A DNA stretch of 64,000 nt from Volutella citrinella (taxonomy: Eukaryota; Ascomycota; Sordariomycetes; Hypocreales; Nectriaceae). The translations under genes and the position numbers were made by a program. The stretch is taken from NCBI GenBank assembly GCA_034401135.1, contig JAWZSP010000001.1, forward strand, positions 1,426,001-1,490,000, in the 5' to 3' direction. Below are positions 11,562 through 23,236 of this stretch, in pieces. The first letter of the stretch is position 1. Every line of letters starts with the position of its first letter. The notes under the pieces were generated by a model that saw nothing but the letters and a program-made list of their open reading frames with translations, ran no database searches and was not told where the DNA came from.

Positions 11562-11610
11562 TGTGCCGTCACAGGCAAGTGTGTGCCGTCACAGGCAATT
11601 GTGTGCCGTC
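11562..11610 (+). repeat. 20-bp minisatellite, about 2.5 copies
   Basis: Unit TGTGCCGTCACAGGCAAKTG occurs at 11562-11581 and 11582-11601, differing at one base, followed by a partial copy TGTGCCGTC at 11602-11610. Each full unit carries the near-palindrome GCCGTCACAGGC and an embedded CGTCA, the half-site core of bZIP/CRE-type elements. Confidence 0.85.
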
Positions 11611-12255
11611 CGTCACATCCATTGCAGCTCTCTAACAGTGGAGTCGGCGCTTGACGAGGGGGAGGGGCAGACTGAGCCACGGTTTGCCCATGTCACATCC
11701 TGATCACCACAATCGAGGCTGGGCACAACGGCGTGCCTGCATAAGAAGTTTATCGTCACCCAATACCTCCACGCGCTGAAGCGCCGGGTGGTGAGACCGC
11801 CCGTTAGGTGTGATGGTGCTAGGTGCAGGGGCTGGCAGAGGACGCCTTTGCGGCCCACCATTGGCGGGGCCCCTGGCCTTCGCGTCGCAGCCCGGCGCTT
11901 CGAGCTTTGCGCTCGCCAATCATCGTCAAGAATCTCAACTGCATCGCACATTCTGCGTAGGCTTGTGCTTGGGAAGAGTCTGGGCAGCCAAGTGTGGCCC
12001 AATAGCAGGCCCGTTGACGCAATGAAGCCCATCCCGGTCGATGGGGTCCGTCACAGCGTCTAAATACAGCACAGCAACGGCGGACGGAGGGAATCACAGG
12101 TAGATATACAAGGCCCGCCAGCCCTCGAACTGTTGGGCCAGCTCCTGCGTGTTGGTTTCTTGTAATTTTCAATTCTCCAGGTTCTGTGAACCGCGCCCTT
12201 CATCTCTATCTAAAAAAATCCAAAAGCTTTTATTCCCCAAACACCGGTAAATACA

Positions 12256-12785
12256 ATGGCGTCCAAGACAGTCCACGATTTCCCTCTTGCCACCGAGAAG
12301 CCCTATGGAGAGGAAAGCAGCGGCAGCTCGTACGGTTCTGGTACCGAGGCCGGAGCCTCAGGCGACAGCTCTGGCAATGCCGTTGGCCTTTCCCAGGGAG
12401 GCATGATTGCCCTGATTGTCATCGTCGCAGTTGTGGTTATCGTTGGCAGTGAGTACATCGTGATGACCCAAAACATCCCAGGTCAGGTTTACTGATCGCC
12501 CTAGTTTGCACGGCCACTCTCTTTTTCATCGCCAAGAAGCGCGAATGGACAATGAAGGAAACCCTCAGAAGGTCTGCCCGGAAAGTCGTCACCGCTCTCA
12601 CCCCCCGGAGGAGCGAGTTCCCATCTTCAGTTAAGGATTCTTCCTCAGCATCCTCATCCACACGTCACATTCGCGGGCGGATGGACGACGTACCGCCGAC
12701 ACCACGACTTCGACCCGAGGATCTTGAGAAGGGACTGGCCAAGGCGGAGGCAAAGCGAAAGGAGCGCAGGTGGGGCCGCAAGTAA
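12256..12785 (+). CDS. Small single-pass membrane protein, unknown function
   Basis: Two exons, 12256-12448 and 12505-12785, encode 157 aa. The intron (GTGAGT...CCCTAG, 56 nt) falls inside the membrane segment. Residues 1-47 are Ser/Gly-rich and likely extracytoplasmic or disordered. Residues about 50-75 form one helix (MIALIVIVAVVVIVG continuing ICTATLFFI), followed by KKREW and a basic, Ser-rich tail ending AKRKERRWGRK. There is no cleavable signal peptide, so a type III (signal-anchor) topology with a cytoplasmic basic tail fits the positive-inside rule. The architecture resembles small fungal proteins of the sensor or glycophorin-like type, but no named family is recognised. The start ATG has the favourable context ACAATGGCG. 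Confidence 0.8.
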
Positions 12786-13026
12786 CAGAAGCGCTGGGAG
12801 GATATCCAGGCACAGAGACTGCGAGTTGCGAGATGCAACAAGTGACCGGCCCGATAGGGGAATTGCGAGAGGTCTCGGGTGGTGGTGTGAGTTCATTGGT
12901 GGTGGCCGGACAGGAACCGGGTATCACTGTGTAATATAATAACGTGGAGTCTCTGGGACTGTCTTCGAAAGCCAATCAAGCATTTCTTTTTGTGACTTCT
13001 TCTGGGCCTTGTCAAGACACCTCTTC

Positions 13027-14955
13027 TTACATTCGTCTGAATGTGTTTGAGCTGGCGCTTCGGCGAGCTCCAGATCGTTTGTCGCGTGGGGCGGGCGCTG
13101 CTTCCTCTTCGTGCCGTTGCTTCTTCTTTGACTCAGGCACAAATGTCACCTGGCGCTCGCCGCCAACATCGCCACGTCCTTTGTTGATGCGGCCCGACCT
13201 TTGCTGCCTGGAGCCCAAGGTAGTGTCCTTGATAGCCCGGCCAGCAGATGATACCCGCATGACAACATCATCCTTCCTCTCCTTCTTCCAGGGTGTTCGG
13301 ATCTCGTCATCGCTGTCCTCCTCATCAGAGTCCTTGCCCTGGAAGCGAGTGCTAGCAGTCGGCGCGGCACCAGACTGATCCACCACGGTGCTGGGATTGA
13401 GAGCGCGGAACTCTCCGCTGGTTTCGTCGACCATGAAGGCCTCATCCTCGAACATTTTGCTGAATCGATCATCGCCCAGGACTCCAGCCTTGGTATCGAC
13501 CTCCTCTCTGTTCTCTTGTTTCTTGAGGATCTTGTCAACCATCTTCTGGTTAACCTTGACCTTCTTCGTCCCTCTGATTCTGCTTGCGCGTTCCTTTTCG
13601 ACCTTCTCCTTGATGCGCTTCGTTCTCTCTTCTTCCCAGACGTAAGGGTTGGCAATCAACCTGGCCTGCTCGTACAGCTTGGATGCAACGAAGTAACCAT
13701 GCATATAAGGCCTCAGCAGGTTGGACTTTCCGATCAGATGAGACAAGCTGAGCTGCTTGAGTTCTGGTAGTGTCAGGAACTTGTAGTTGTCGTAGGTCTC
13801 GGTGTGCACCTCCTCGGCCATTTCTTCGACCATGTTGTCGAGGAACGAGCACCATTTGGGAGCCGGGCCGAGTTGAGGAATGAAGAAAGCATGCTGCTGC
13901 TTCCCCTCATTTGCTGTTAGCAGCATACCGGTGTCCTTGCACCAAGCGACGTCGTTGATATCGACTAGAGGCTCCACAGATGTCCAGGGCTCTCCGTTCA
14001 TCTCATCCCAAACTTTGATAATCTTCTTGTCAGCAGACATGATCTTTTTCTCCTGCGATGCAGTGGTCATATGGATGATCTTTTGCACCGGGAATCCGTA
14101 TCCTTGATCCTTCTTGAGCATGGGCACGGGCCGTCGCATGTCGTATATTTGCATCATGCCCGTTGACGAACCAGCAATGAGAGATAGGCCGGACGGGCCA
14201 AAGTCGAGTGCCGTGATCTCGCCATCATGGCCGCCGAGAAGAGCCACCCTAGCCTTGGAGCGAGGGTCCCAAAATTCGACTGTTCCGATCGAGGTTCCAA
14301 AAGCGGTCAGGTTGTGTGTATTTTCGGCCATGGCGGCGGTGTTGACACAACCCACGCCAATTCCTCCCTGCAGACCACCTCCGGTCAATTCATCATCTCC
14401 CCCAACTTCAATCTGATATGACTTCATGAAACGTCCTAGTTCCAAGTTGAGGCGAAACACTTCACCCTTGCCGTCGGAGTCAATGCCGACAGCAGGCACG
14501 AGAGCTTCGGTCGACTGGCGGTCGTACACCAAGTCACGCCCATATCTTGGCAGGCGAACTTCGTAATGGCATCTCATGGGGGTGTGGAACTCGAGGCGGC
14601 GATCGATCTGGAGGTGAAGGGATTTGGAGTAGTCGGTGGAGAGAAGGACGAAGGAATGGTTGAGAGAGTTGGTGTGTCGCGCAAACGAAAGCGAGAGCTG
14701 AGGGAGGTTGTGGACATGCATCTGCGGCTTGTATGTGCCTGTGCTCATGATCCAGTCGCCATCTTCACTCACGCGAATGCAGTTGCTGGCCTCCTCGAAC
14801 TCGAAGTCCTGGAGAAGCTCGACACGGTTCTGGTACTCGGCGTCATCCTTCAGACTGCGCTTTCGGCGGCGCGCGAGCCAGTCAGGAAGCGGTCGCGCAG
14901 TAGAGGCGCCCGATATGGTGTACACGGGAACGGTCCCGGGATTTGTCAACTTCAT
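13027..14955 (-). CDS. ENP2: Nucleolar ribosome-biogenesis protein ENP2 (NOL10)
   Basis: An uninterrupted 642-aa ORF. The start, chosen at 14955, gives MKLTNPGTVPVYTISG and then LPDWLARRRKRSLKDD, matching the conserved opening of NOL10/Enp2; a longer frame to 15180 adds only low-complexity sequence. The N-terminal two-thirds form a WD40 propeller (for example STGTYKPQMHVH, LSTDYSKSLHLQIDRRLEFHT and GSSTGMMQIYDMR). A NUC153 motif (DDRFSKMFEDEAFMVDE) follows at about 492-520, and the C-terminal tail is acidic then lysine/arginine-rich. Enp2 is an essential component of the small-subunit processome in yeast, acting in the nucleolus in 18S rRNA maturation. The length is close to yeast (707) and human (688). 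The gene is divergent from MED13 and converges on the small membrane-protein gene. Confidence 0.95.
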   Translation of the reverse strand: MKLTNPGTVPVYTISGASTARPLPDWLARRRKRSLKDDAEYQNRVELLQDFEFEEASNCIRVSEDGDWIMSTGTYKPQMHVHNLPQLSLSFARHTNSLNHSFVLLSTDYSKSLHLQIDRRLEFHTPMRCHYEVRLPRYGRDLVYDRQSTEALVPAVGIDSDGKGEVFRLNLELGRFMKSYQIEVGGDDELTGGGLQGGIGVGCVNTAAMAENTHNLTAFGTSIGTVEFWDPRSKARVALLGGHDGEITALDFGPSGLSLIAGSSTGMMQIYDMRRPVPMLKKDQGYGFPVQKIIHMTTASQEKKIMSADKKIIKVWDEMNGEPWTSVEPLVDINDVAWCKDTGMLLTANEGKQQHAFFIPQLGPAPKWCSFLDNMVEEMAEEVHTETYDNYKFLTLPELKQLSLSHLIGKSNLLRPYMHGYFVASKLYEQARLIANPYVWEEERTKRIKEKVEKERASRIRGTKKVKVNQKMVDKILKKQENREEVDTKAGVLGDDRFSKMFEDEAFMVDETSGEFRALNPSTVVDQSGAAPTASTRFQGKDSDEEDSDDEIRTPWKKERKDDVVMRVSSAGRAIKDTTLGSRQQRSGRINKGRGDVGGERQVTFVPESKKKQRHEEEAAPAPRDKRSGARRSASSNTFRRM

Positions 14956-15774
14956 GGTTGAGAAATTCCAGTGTTCTGGTACGGAAAAGTTCGAGTTGCA
15001 GGCGGGAGGTGCGGCTGCCGCACTCAAGATCGGCTGGGTCGAAAAAAAACCAAGGTGAAGAAAGTCGGGCGGCCCCACTACTGGAGGTGTGCTCGGTATG
15101 CTCGGTGAGAGACTCGGTCTGGCGCTGGTCCCAACTTCCAACACTCCACCCTCCCACCACTTCCAAACCCGCCACGGCACAGCTCCAGCTCACTAGGCAG
15201 GCAGTGGACAGACTCGAGGCCGGCCCCTAGGCGCAAAGCCCCCGCTCACTGGAGTCCCCTAGGCCGTAGTACCCGCACCCTGGAATTCAGACGTTAACCC
15301 CGGCTGACAAGGTCCTGTTTCTCCGCGCGCCTGCCTCCGCGGATCTTCCATCATCGCCGACAACCGCGCCGCCCGTGACGACGACGTCGTCCAAGACGCC
15401 CATCACTCTATCCTCTGCATAACCAAAGATTCATTCCGGTGCCGGTTTTATATATCTTGGCTGCTGAGATACTCGGGTATCCGCTTCCGCAAGCCAAATC
15501 CAACGCGCGGATTCTCCCCTCTGTGGCACCATCACCGACCTGCGCCGGTTGCGATGGAGTCCGGCGAAGCCTCAACCAGCACACGATTTCAGACGACCAC
15601 GAGAGCCTTGTTTCCCGAACGAACAAACTATACGCCCCTACGAATGCTTGTGCCGGCGCATAGGTGACCTCAGTATTGCGATAACAGGCCGACAGCTGGC
15701 CGTGGTACATCGGCGTACCTCGAGCCGCAATTCACGGCGCGAGCGACCTCTTGCGCAGAGGCCTTACTGCCGAG
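14956..15774. other. Divergent ENP2/MED13 promoter
   Basis: An 819 bp shared upstream region. CCTAGG/CTAGGC motifs recur at about 15226-15270 (three within 50 bp). Short ORFs here lack protein-like composition. No TATA box was identified near either start. Confidence 0.5.
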
Positions 15775-18700
15775 ATGGAGACGGGTGAATATGAAACTAA
15801 TACTTTATTGATTGTTGGTCCACCAATCTACCCCTACAAACTGTCTCTGCTGACAACTTCCTCGTCTCTAGAGCAATATTGCGTCAGTCGCTTTTCGTAT
15901 CTTTGAGCCCTCATCCGACCAGCTACAAACCTGCCACTCCGGCGCGCTCGAAACCGAGGCATCTCTCCGTGACCAAGGATATATCGCATCTTACGATGCT
16001 AACCGCCAAGCAATCTGGTGCTTTCAAATCTGCAAAAAAGATGGAGTTGACAACTTGTCGGAGCTTCCTCAGGGGACGCTGGAGGTGAATGGCCTCAGTC
16101 TTGTCATGCAGGAGGAGGGCTCATTTGAACCAACCATGTTGCAAAAGAGCCGCGTCAGTGGGAACCCGACGTTGACCAGCGCGACCAGCTCGGCATCAAC
16201 AGGCTCTGCCTTGGACGCCTCGCAGCGCTCATTCGCCTCCGCAACACAAAGTTCAGTGGCCACGCTTCTGGACGCCGATTTTCGAGTGGCGACAGTGTTG
16301 ACGAACGGTGCCAAAGATGGGCAAGTGACCCTCAAGACGATTTATGAACAATTTGTCATTGCCCTTCTATCGACAATATCTGTTGCATTCTGTGCGCAGT
16401 CCTTGGCCATCCCTCTCAACTATCGGACAGTGCTGATACCACCATCTTCAACAACTGGAGGCCAAGAAAACGATGCAACAAATGCGAGCCCGGTGATCGG
16501 GTCATTCAGGACATACCTTGCTACAACCGGGTCGTTGATAGTCGGTCTGGCTCTGTCCTGCTGCAACGGGTTGTCATCACTGGAAGATGCGACGCCCACC
16601 AGCGCCCTTTCACCAGTCCTTGCGGCGCCCTTTGGCGTGCTAGCCACAACGCCTGGCGTAGCACCTGGAGATGGCATTTCAACAATTGATAGTGCGCTCG
16701 TGCAAACTCCCAATACCCAAACGTTGAGTTTAAGAGCGCTACCTGACGTGCATGACTCCGTCTGGAGGCAGACCTGTCTGAAAGCTCTACGTTTATGTGG
16801 ACTGGATACGTCTCAGCTCAAGAATTGTAGCTGGGTTAACCTTCTCGTCACAAAACGACTCTCCCCAGACCCAGAAAGCGATCTAAGGCGCCTGAGCGCC
16901 TATATCCCATGGCCGGGACGTCTATGCTTCACAAAGAAACATGTCGGGGTCTCCACAACAAGTCGTATAGGTGACACGATACTCAGCGGGCGCGACGAGC
17001 GTCATGATCCGCTTGGTAATGCTCGGGGGTGGTTTACCACGGCCGCAGAGTGGGAGGAGAAACTGTCCAAACGCAAGGCTGAGCGACAAGCCGCAGCTCC
17101 AAAGGAAATGAATGGTACCGATGGGCAGAACCAAAAGACCAACGGCCAATCGCCGTTGGTGCTTCGCCGGCCCAGTGCAGTACCGGTTGGGGTGATGTAT
17201 CCTACTCCGCCCGATGCAATTCAGCAGCACCTCGGTGTAACACCATCACTTGATGGTAACGCCTCAAGCCCTGGAAATGCACCAACAGCTGCCACAATTG
17301 CTGATATTGATACTACAATGTCGAACACGAACGCCTTGACGGATGTGCATACCGAGGAATGGGAAGGTACGGCTGAACCTAAGGGGAGCCGAAATGACAA
17401 TAACTTGCTCGCTGATTCCGATAATATGTTCGGCGAGATGAGCGGGGATATGTTCGGGGATCATGATGTTACAGAGGATGACTTCAATTTCTTCGACGAG
17501 CAACCGGAGGATGTTGATCTTGACCTCTCAATGCAAGACTTGGGCCCAGGCCTCACCCCTGCCCTTCCAGTGCCAGCACCAGTGCGGCCTGAGTTGTCAC
17601 ACTTCGCACTGCAACAGCCAGAAGAAGAACCTCCCACCGCAAAGCCAAAGATCAAGGTTGATGATGACGTCTTTACAAAACCCGAGCTCAAAAACGCACG
17701 AAGCTGCCTCAACGATGAACCGAGCCAGCGAACCAAGCCCGAAAAGACAGGCTCAATAAAGCGGGAATCGAGTCCGTTTGACCCCGATACCGTTTTTAAG
17801 CGGGTTCGGGCTTCCTTGATCAGCATAAATGAGGACAAAAGCCAGATCAATGAGCGCGCAAGGAAAAATAGCATTTTCGACAAGGTCGACTTTGACCCAA
17901 CGCTGCCCATGATTAACAAGAAATACGAGCAAGGAGGCATGTACGACTTTGCGTTGGATCATTTCAACAGCAAGGCGAAACGTGATGCGGGCATTCAGCC
18001 CGGAAATCGATACGTCGAAAGGCTGGGAAAGCCCAGCATAACAACGGGACTTGCGCTCTCAACCGGCCACTTGGTCAAACCCTTCAACGGCATTGAGATC
18101 CCGGCTTCGCAGTCAAGTCCCACAAAACCCCTGGGCTATGTGCTTGGTTCGGATGACAGCGACGTCGAATCCGATGATGACGACTCGAGCAATTTGTCGG
18201 AGGACCCGATCTCTCCAATAAAATCCACCCTGAAGCGAACCGTTCTGGACGACGACGTTGCTTCGCACGTTACCTCCATGAGAGACGGGGAGACGCTAGA
18301 TGAACGGAGCGATGAGCCGATCGTAGTCGACCTCCCGAGATTGGCCCGGCCAGAAGTGTCCGAACTGCCCCTTTATCGCTTCTTCTCTGACCCCGAGCCC
18401 ATGCAAATCGACGTTGGGTTGTCCGATGAAGATATGATCCAGGTTGCGCAGCTTATAACGGACCAAGCGACGACGGGCTTCCTTGACATAGGAACGGACA
18501 TCGGCAACACCGCGAAGCTGTCTCTTGAAAGTTCCAAAGCCCTTGAACTGGATGTTAGCCGCATGTCTTTGCAAGTTCTCCAGGGTGTCGTCACCTCTGT
18601 GCTGGGAGGCTTCACCTCCGCTCGATTAAAGGGTCTCCTGGATGTCACCGATGCCCCACTGATGGGACAACCGAACCGCCTTCAGCCTCGACCGGTCCCA

Positions 18701-20374
18701 GGAAGAGACCCAAATGCCGAACAGTTGCGCGCAAGCAACCTTTACCAAATTCCCGGGCCTCACCTGGAGGTTCGCAGGTCCGACACGAAGTTGTCGGTGC
18801 TGCCTTCGGCTGTCACTTTCTGGGAGAGCCTAGGCCTCAGCCCTTCTTTGGGAACGAAAGACATTGAAGCCCTCTGCGTCTTCCCTGGCTGGCAGGGGAT
18901 GTCAGACCATGTCAACTCGTTCTTGTCGTGTTTGAAAAGCGTATATGAGTCGTTGAAGCTCGGTACATTCAGCAACATGGCACTTTCCGGTGAGCATGAG
19001 GAGGGGATCCTTCCGTACAAGGCCGACTGCATCTCCACGTCGCCCGATGCGACGGTAACTGGACACGGTTCCGCCCTTGTGGAAAGTGTAGAGACCTTGC
19101 GTACGTCGCTGGCGGAGTCCACGGCAAAGGAGAAGAATTTCGTCGTCTTCTTCGTCTATTCCTCCGACAACCCGGCGTCCATAGTCGAGTCCTGCTCCGC
19201 GTTTCAGCGATGCTTCGATCTTTACAGGAAGATGCTATCGTCTCGGAGAGAAACGCCCCGGAACGAGTTGGTGCTGCAGCTCATCCCTTTGAGCTTCCTC
19301 TCATCCTCCACATCCCTCGTCTTCCCACCTCCCGGGGAATTGAGCAAATTATGCCTGGAGGTTTATGACAGGTGTACTTTGTTCCTTGACCCTGAGTTTG
19401 GTGGGCCTACGCCGACCCCGGCCATTGTGCTTGAGCCGCCCCCTCCTCGCATGATTGACTTCAAACTGACCAACTCGCCATCCGTGTCACTAATGCACGA
19501 AAATTCTTGCATACATGTGGCCTACGCCCAGAGCATAGACGAGCGATGGGTGACCGCCGCGTGGACAGACAACCGAGGATACCAGCAATCAACTGCGTCG
19601 TATTGCCTAGGCAGGAGAGGAAAGCCGCTGGCGACACAGATGCAGGTTGTGGCACACGAAATATGGGAGTCAACGCTGGATCTGATTTCGGCATGGAAGG
19701 TCCATTGGCGGATCATCATCACGAAATGCGGAGCGATGGATCTACAGGAGATGGAGTTTTGGGCTGACCTAGCCCGAACGGAGAGCAAGGCTTCCGTCAC
19801 CATGATTCTCATGACGGTCGATACCAATCCATCGCTCCAGCTGATTCCTCCTGCGATCAAGGTGCCCCAGTCGGCGACATCTGCAATCTACTCTACACCT
19901 GTCTCAACGCCACAAGCCAACATTCTGTCCCCTGAACAGACCAATACTCCGGCCACGCCGATGCGGGAGGGGAATATGGCGGCCGCTACACCAGGTGCCG
20001 AGAGTGCTGGCGACCCCGACGCCGAGTCCTTCCTGGTCGAGGCCACTGATCAGACCTGGGGTGCCGTCGCCGGCCATCGGCTCAGCAATTCGTCCAGCCT
20101 GCTTGAAGTGCGACCAGCGCTCGTCAGCGGGTATCTGGTCAAGCGGAGCGGCATGAAGGTTGAGGACCCGCCCGTTATCATGGAGGTCAATCTGGTGCAC
20201 ACGGAAGCGGCGGCACGGGCATACGAGCCGCTATTTAGAGAGATGCTGAGCTACTTCAGGAACCTGGGCACGCTGGCAAGAGCGCGAGGCACGGTGAACC
20301 GCGAGTGGGACGTGCGGCCATGGCACATCGCTGCGGCCGAGAAGGGCGTACGGGCGCTGTACCTATTACTGTGA
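15775..20374 (+). CDS. MED13: Mediator of RNA polymerase II transcription subunit 13
   Basis: The gene has a tiny first exon (15775-15813, 13 codons, METGEYETNTLLI), a 58-nt intron with donor GTTGGT, a CTGAC branch point and acceptor TCTAG, then one long exon (15872-20374); total 1513 aa. The join reads TLLI-SNIASVAFRIFEPS, as expected for the Med13 N-terminal domain. The middle is disordered, with an acidic stretch (DSDVESDDDDSSNLSED). The C-terminal third holds the Med13 PIWI-like module, including HEIWESTLDLISAWKVHW and a terminal segment ending WDVRPWHIAAAEKGVRALYLLL. Med13 links the CDK8/cyclin C kinase module to core Mediator and mainly represses transcription in the nucleus. The length is typical for Pezizomycotina. 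Without the 13-codon exon the conserved N-terminus is lost. Confidence 0.95.
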
Positions 20375-20978
20375 TGAGTCCGGGTCACATATGATTCGAT
20401 AGATGCAGCCAGTAGCTCATTGGGTGCCAGGGCGTCTGCCCATGAATATTTGGATAGAAATAGCTAAGTTAGAAACGACGAATGAAACGGATCATGGTGA
20501 ACGTAGGCGCGAGGCCGTTGACTAAGAGAACTCTCCCCTTGATATCAAAACAATCCTCCAAACAGAAGAAAAGAGAATCAATAAGACGCGATGGCGCTGA
20601 CGATGACGATGCGAAAAAGAAACAAGACAAGTCAGCCGCCACCAGCACCACACAGCCTGGCTCTGTGGGGTGCGATGCATGAGTTCTGTAATCAGGGTGG
20701 TGACGGGAATTTGGTGTCGCTGGCTTTCGGCTCCAGAGCGGAGTGCCGAGGGCCAGCTTCTAAGTTAATATATGTGGCCAGATAGCCATAGGATGAGTAC
20801 CCGGCATATAAGTCGTGTTATTGCTGGCTCCCTATGGGCAGCATGAAGTAGGGCAAACGTATGAATAAATGCTTGATAGTGGACTGGGAGTTTAGGTCTG
20901 GTGTCTCTGGGACAGCACCAGTCCGCTCCAACAGTCCTGCCCAAAAACGTGTAGATGGTGTAACGTGCAGAGTGTGCG
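20375..20978. other. Convergent 3' spacer after MED13
   Basis: A 604 bp spacer holding the two facing 3' UTRs. The small ORF at 20482-20682 (Lys/Asp-rich) is low-complexity and not supported. No RNA gene or repeat was seen. Confidence 0.45.
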
Positions 20979-21956
20979 TCAAGAGTGCCTGGGGCTCGCA
21001 GCCGAGGCGCCGTTCGCTTGCCTGATCTTTTCATATAGGTTGCGCCCCATCCAGAGGAGCGGCTCATGGCCATCCTCATCAAGGACGGGGAAGCTGATGG
21101 TCATGCTTGGTATGGTGAAGAGGCGCGACTCGGACTGGATGGTGACGTCCCTCAGGAAGTGGCTGGGGCTGAAGACGCCGCTGGGGCCCTTGAACTCGAC
21201 GACGGGCGGGAAGACCTCGGGGTCGCACCCGAGAGCTATGGGTGTGGCCTTTGTGACGAAGCTCTGTTCATGGGTCATGTCGAGCCACACCGTCAGCGGG
21301 AGGGACGAGCCGTTGGTGGCCTTCATTATCAAAGCGCCGAGCTGGGTTGGAAACAACGGGGGCGAGCTCAGATGGCCAAAGGCGGACTGTTGAGCATAGT
21401 CGGGGCCAACTTGCGGGGACAGTGGAAAGGTTGCCATGCTGGCCGGGGTGCTTGGGCTGTACACGCCGCCACCAGTGTCGTATGGAAGGGTCGAAGAAGC
21501 CGTGTAAGTCGGGGCCCCAGTATAAGGAAGGATCGTCGACGAGGGTGGGAAGGCTGGCGGCGGTGGAATGGCGGACGAAGGATTCGCCTCTTGTGGCGGC
21601 CCGACCCGTGTACTGGGAGGCTGCGACCAAAGAGCTGGATCCGTCGGCGAAGCAGCCATGGCTCCATGAGTTGGCCGCGACGAAGAAGATTGCGGGAGCC
21701 TTGGTACGTTGGCCGGAGACGAGGACGACTGCGACTGCGACTGCACTTGCTCAGCCCGAGTCCTTCGCTGGACGACGCTCCGAGTAGGACGAGAGCGAGG
21801 TCTGGGTCCGGACCCCGGGCTTATGCCAACATCGACGTCGTTCCGGCGGCGCTGCTTCCTCTGCTGGCGCCGTTGCTCCAAGTAACCAGCGAGCAACTCG
21901 TCTCCCGGCTCGTAAGGACTGGTGAAGGGATTTGCCGGGTTCCTTTGTCGGCGCAT
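20979..21956 (-). CDS. Unknown protein with possible retropepsin-like C-terminal domain
   Basis: A single-exon 325-aa ORF starting MRRQRNPANPFTSPYEPGDELLAGYLEQRR. Residues 1-95 are basic and Ser/Arg-rich; about 95-205 are a Pro/Ser/Thr-rich linker. The C-terminal 110 residues are ordered-looking: LPLTVWLDMTHEQSFVTK, a middle section with FPPVVEFKGPSGVFSP, then ISFPVLDEDGHEPLLWMGRNLYEKI. The order (hydrophobic-x-D-x-x, later an (I/L)-hydrophobic-G-x-(D/N)-hydrophobic-L) resembles a retropepsin fold, but the canonical D-T/S-G triad is not present (D-M-T instead). If the fold is right, catalysis may be lost. A poly-A run (about 22009-22021) lies just upstream, in the likely leader. The gene is probably real given length and domain-like composition; function is unknown. 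Confidence 0.65.
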   Translation of the reverse strand: MRRQRNPANPFTSPYEPGDELLAGYLEQRRQQRKQRRRNDVDVGISPGSGPRPRSRPTRSVVQRRTRAEQVQSQSQSSSSPANVPRLPQSSSSRPTHGAMAASPTDPALWSQPPSTRVGPPQEANPSSAIPPPPAFPPSSTILPYTGAPTYTASSTLPYDTGGGVYSPSTPASMATFPLSPQVGPDYAQQSAFGHLSSPPLFPTQLGALIMKATNGSSLPLTVWLDMTHEQSFVTKATPIALGCDPEVFPPVVEFKGPSGVFSPSHFLRDVTIQSESRLFTIPSMTISFPVLDEDGHEPLLWMGRNLYEKIRQANGASAASPRHS

Positions 21957-23236
21957 CTAACTGTGTTCATTGCCGGACACAGCGGGCGTTGGTTGGGAGA
22001 CGAGACAAAAAAAAAAAAGAAGAAGAACAAATGACCGCCGAGGACAGGCCTCTTAAGAAGGGTGGCGAGAAGGGAAGTGGAAGGAGATCTAGAGCGGGAA
22101 GCAACGGGAAGCTGGAGGGGGGGAGGGTATGTGTTGTTGTCAGTGATGGGTGGGTTAGGCGGCTCTACTAGCAGCATGCCTAGTACCTTGCTTCACATGT
22201 GCCGGTTGTATTCGCGGACCATAGTACTGAGGGGGAGGCTTATTGGGAATCCCTCCCGGCCTCTTGTGCCCAAAAAGCCCAAATCCATCGACGGCTGGGC
22301 TGGCAAATACCAATGCTGGCGGGCGGTGTATGCGTCTGGCGCCCACGAGGCAACCAGACGCCTGACGCAGAGAGTCATTTGATAAGCGACGTGATTGGAG
22401 ACTACCTCTCCCATCTCGATGTCCCCGGACGGGGGGTTCGGCATCTATCATCCATCATCAACAGGCTGGGACTCGGTGGGGGATGATGCCCTATCCAACC
22501 TCCAACCTGGCTGGATCTCCGCCATTACGTCTAGGTGGGGATCCCGTCATCTGACCCTGTTCTCTTGGGGATTCACTTTGGAATTTACGTGACTGCTGGT
22601 GCTCGCGGGGAGCAGCTCGAAAAAGCAATTCTTAGTCTGGACAAATAGGTTGTACTTGTGGACTCGAGATAACGAGGCCGAGTCCCACTACACCCTCAAC
22701 CGCCCAGAACGGAAGAAAGCTGACACGACACAGCAAGGGTGCGAACTACAATTCCCATGGCCCTTTGTGAATTCACAAAACAGCTGCAGGCGGCTGCATG
22801 ATGTGGCTGCCAAGCTGACGCGGCGGTTCGCTAAGGCGCGGCGGCTGGCTGGGCTGCGGTGATTCTCGAGAATGAGGCCGATCAGGCGGCGATGTGCGTC
22901 CTACGCGGGTGACGGGATAGCAAGGCGAACGCCCGGGCAAGGTGATGGGGCGAGAGGAAAATTGTCTCATGATTCCAGGGGCCATGTCACTACTTCCGTT
23001 GGTGGCACCAAAGCACTTTAGCATTTAAAAGGTAGTTGTCGTCTTGCCTCCATCTGTTCGCCCCCGGTCTCCGGGTTTGTATTGTTGCGACCACTGCATG
23101 ATTCCAACTCACGATAGCCTTCATTTTATTTACCATCAGCCTCTGCGCCACAAATGAGAACGGTATGGGCCGACCGAACCGCGAATAAGCCAGGGCGACT
23201 CCAAGACAGACAAGTGTTGAACTATCCAGCTGTGAA
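21957..23236. other. Divergent intergenic region
   Basis: A 1.28 kb spacer between two divergently transcribed unknown genes. It contains the A12-plus-GAA tract at about 22009-22029. No gene, RNA or longer repeat could be supported. Confidence 0.45.

Larger units (their letters stand above)
10725..12255. other. Divergent intergenic region with a minisatellite
   Basis: This is the promoter region shared by the coiled-coil gene (-) and the small membrane-protein gene (+). It contains a short tandem repeat at 11562-11610 and one candidate micro-ORF at 11096-11281, both listed separately. Nothing else is supported. Confidence 0.5.
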
